Assembly: GCA_002470645.1 (NCBI GenBank)
Contig: DKNE01000035.1
Location: forward strand, 1-32,902
Reading direction: 5' to 3'
DNA length: 32,902 nucleotides
From: Patescibacteria group bacterium UBA7396
GTDB lineage: Bacteria > Patescibacteriota > Gracilibacteria > BD1-5 > UBA6164
This document shows positions 30,701-32,902 of this stretch, piece by piece. The notes under the pieces were generated by a model. That model saw only the letters and a list, made by a program, of their open reading frames with translations. It ran no database searches and was not told where the DNA came from. The position numbers and the translations under genes were made by a program. Positions within the stretch are counted from its first letter, which is position 1; each line of letters starts with the position of its first letter.

Positions 30701-31193
30701 TATAGCTCTTGAAAGAATGAAAAAGATGTGAGTTGATTATTTTCTAGTAGATCTCAATGCAGCAACTATTGATAAAGATCCAGCAAGAAATCTCACAAAA
30801 AGATATGAAAATTTATTAAAAACCTTTACATCAAATAAAATTGAATTAGTTCAAAGTGATAGTATTTGTTTAAAAATTTGATTAGATGAATATAATATGT
30901 CTCAAAAAACTCAAGAAGATTTTGAAAAATATCTAACTTTTGCATGAGTGAATTATGAGAGTTATACATTAAATTGAGAAACTATAAATAGATGAGTAAA
31001 ACAACTTACATGTTATAATAGAATTTTAGAACTTATGCAAGAACCATGACTTATTAATGAAAAGAATTACTCATATTTAGTCCCAATTGTAAATTATCTC
31101 AATCAAAATTCTCTACAAACCCAAGAAGAGCTCGTTACATTTTTTAAAAATTATGTATGACATGGATGGATGGTGCTTTTTAAAATTAAATAA
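27798..31193 (+). CDS. GT-C type membrane glycosyltransferase, 1131 aa
   Basis: A very hydrophobic protein with many membrane helices from residue 4 to about 800, then a soluble C-terminal third. After several helices, the segment MPIGWDDLGVYMNFP (about 240-254) and GGMYAWQVFTGIGYM (about 265-280) supply the acidic pair (DD) that GT-C enzymes (PMT/ArnT/STT3-like) carry in the first large outside loop. From about residue 808 a soluble region follows (FKAGEYNNYIAIFEA, VYRIGTFLRYFIVNNYNRLY). It ends with ALERMKKMGVDYFLVDLNAA (about 975-994), a C-terminal arrangement seen in large GT-C and YfhO-like proteins. It likely transfers a sugar from a polyprenyl-phosphate donor to an external glycan or protein. 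It is divergent from the flippase operon and ends in a perfect terminator. The exact substrate is unknown. Confidence 0.85.
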
Positions 31194-31219
31194 AAAATCG
31201 TGAAATTTCACGATTTTTT
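31192..31219. terminator. Bidirectional rho-independent terminator
   Basis: A perfect 14-bp palindrome with A6 on the left and T6 on the right (core ATCGTGAAATTTCACGAT). It overlaps the TAA of the GT-C gene and lies 6 bases from the stop of the convergent fibrinogen-like gene, so it can end both transcripts. Confidence 0.85.
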
Positions 31220-31224
31220 ATTTG

Positions 31225-32902
31225 TTAACGAATCATAATTTTTACTTGATACCAAGTATTATATGGCACAATAGCATCAGGTCAATAGTAACTATATCAA
31301 TTACATACAGCTGTTCATCAACTATTATTAGCTTCACTTTTATATATATTTGACGGAGAACATATAGTACTTCTATCATCTGTCATACTCCAAAAGTGTG
31401 CACTATGACACTCTGTATACCATCAAAATGATCCAAATCACTGAGCACAATTTCAAGCTATACTAATATCATTATCTTGATTATTAGTTGATAATTTCAT
31501 TCAATTATAATTGACTACACCTCATAAAATATAAGTTCATTTCCAAGTATAAAATCCATCATTTTCAAGATAATGATTTGAATATTGGATTGTTTTTTGC
31601 CAATTATCTGTTGGTTTTCAACTTTTTGCATACCAAAGATATTCCACTTGATTATTTGTATTTGCAAGAGCAAGATATTTATTCATAGATATATGAAAAT
31701 TATTTGACATATTGGTAATATCTCATACTCAAAGAGTTGTTATAGTTGCCCAATTTACATCAAAAGGTTTTGATGTATTTCAAGAATTGTTTGCAAAAGA
31801 ATTTGTTATAATAGTCCATCCTCATCAATCAGTAGTCATATCACAATATACTTTAAAAGGTGCATTTGCATCTGGTTTAATCCAATATACGCCATCTCCA
31901 ACAGCTCCAGTATATGTATAATTTCCAGTTGGATTTTTATATTTATTACAACTCGTAGCATATGTATCATCTGACCATCTTTTTCAACCATCATATGCTA
32001 CAATATTTCTTTTACAATCACTTCCAACAAGACTAAAACCAGCATTACAAACTATATTCTCACTTTGATTAGAAAGTGTAACATTCGTTCCATTTGATCA
32101 TAAAGTAAAGGTTGCTGTTAATGTCGATGTTCATCCAGTAATACTTAAAGGGGTGGAAGTCTTTGTTTCTGGTGTTCCATAAAGAAGGGTGAAACTCGTA
32201 AAACTAAATGTTCTTCCATTGTATACTCCAGATGTCATTGTCTTTCCTTTTGGACTACAATTACTTCCTTCATATCAGGTTTCACAACTATATTCACACG
32301 CATTAGCTCAACTTCAAGAGGTAGTATAGATTGAATTTCATTTTTTATTATCACACTCTATCTTTGCTATTGATTCATCAGGGCTATAGTATCATACTCA
32401 TACTCATTCACACAGATTATTATTTGCATAATAATCTATATCACATTTTGTTATTTCTCACGTTTCTGGGGTTTCTCTTTTTACCAAATCTCAATTATCA
32501 CAATGAAATTCTTGGGATAATATTTTTTCTCCATTTTCAAAACTAACATCTTCTTTTGTAAGAGTACTACCACTTCCATGTTCTAGGGGGTCTCACAGGC
32601 TATAACCATCATTTGTGGTTGATATTTCACATCTATTTGGTGTTCATTCTACACATTCTACTTCACTTGGATAGTCTATTTTATTTGATGAAGTATGTTT
32701 CCATTCTCCATTTCTACATTCAAATTCTACTCATGCTTCGCACGTATTTCAATATGGAACACTACTACTTTTGTAAAACATTTTTTTTACTCCATGAGAA
32801 ATACCTTCACAGCTTGCGTATGTTACTGGGATAGTGTCTCACAGTATCGTTTCTTTTATTTCTTTGGGACTTGTTTTTCCAAAACTTTCTATAATTTCTT
32901 TT
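31225..32902 (-). CDS. Secreted Cys-rich protein with fibrinogen-like domain (5' end beyond window)
   Basis: The start lies beyond the right edge; 558 codons are present up to TAA at 31227-31225. The upstream half is a run of short cysteine-bearing segments (YGNTCEAGVEFECRNGEWK, CEYSCETGYEGSNC, IVCNAGFSLVGSDCKR), loosely EGF- or sushi-like. At 31915-31810 comes DGVYWIKPDANAPFKVYCD followed by MTTDGGGWTIITNS, the hallmark of the fibrinogen-related / 'YCDxxxxGGGW' domain. Two of the three Gly are TGA codons. The domain continues to the C-terminus with NCAQGFGSFGW, ECHSAHFWS, SEANNSGGTAVCNGYSYYG and WYQVKIMIR. It is expected outside the cell as a glycan- or protein-binding adhesin, stabilised by disulphides. 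It neighbours the surface-glycan island and converges on the GT-C gene. Confidence 0.9.

Noticed and set aside
1..32902. CRISPR arrays, IS elements, rRNA, attachment sites
   Set aside because: No regularly spaced direct repeats, no transposase or integrase motifs and no rRNA-like sequence were seen on either strand.

Overview
The window reads as a very AT-rich genome fragment (roughly one quarter G+C by eye) from a Patescibacteria/CPR bacterium of the Gracilibacteria/Absconditabacteria (BD1-5/SR1) group. With TGA as a stop, every long gene breaks into short pieces. With TGA read as glycine (translation table 25) the pieces join into long uninterrupted proteins, and the TGA codons fall on conserved glycines of recognisable families: GatB, exonuclease III, UDP-galactopyranose mutase, GrpE, the phosphomannomutase-like HAD enzyme and the fibrinogen-like GGGW motif. 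TAA and TAG remain stops. All CDS coordinates below use TGA = Gly. Start codons almost never have a Shine-Dalgarno sequence, and genes are tightly packed; no gene-free stretch exceeds 300 bases (the longest, about 180 bases, lies before gatB).

Layout. 1-2.4 kb: two unknown genes, the first with an in-frame TAG in its upstream extension, the second with an SH3-like segment, ending at a bidirectional terminator. 2.5-6.3 kb (minus): a 1278-aa metallo-beta-lactamase/beta-CASP RNase-like protein whose catalytic domain is split by a very large, internally repetitive insertion. 6.5-10.4 kb (plus): gatB, then a three-gene operon made of a possible ADP-ribosyltransferase-like protein, a possible CheD/CNF-fold (LSGC-like) protein and an HI0933-type flavoprotein. 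10.5 kb: tRNA-Lys(CUU) with an odd T-loop, then a strong terminator.

10.7-18.7 kb (plus) is a cell-envelope block: a membrane-anchored 517-aa protein, a small six-cysteine secreted protein, a 1225-aa exported protein with Ig-like repeats, and a 726-aa VirB6/TrbL-like polytopic membrane protein. Promoter-like sequences precede three of these genes. 18.7-21.0 kb: exonuclease III (minus), then grpE and a phosphomannomutase-like HAD phosphatase (plus).

21.0-31.2 kb is a surface-glycan island: three GT-B glycosyltransferases (plus) converge on a minus-strand operon of flippase, UDP-galactopyranose mutase and a DUF3431 protein. A divergent 1131-aa GT-C type membrane glycosyltransferase follows. 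31.2-32.9 kb (minus, cut by the window edge): a cysteine-rich secreted protein ending in a fibrinogen-like domain.

Taken together, much of the window encodes the outer surface of a small, probably host-dependent cell: sugar activation and transfer, lipid-linked glycan export, large exported adhesin-like proteins and a secretion-type membrane protein. The remainder is housekeeping (tRNA amidation, DNA repair, chaperone cofactor).
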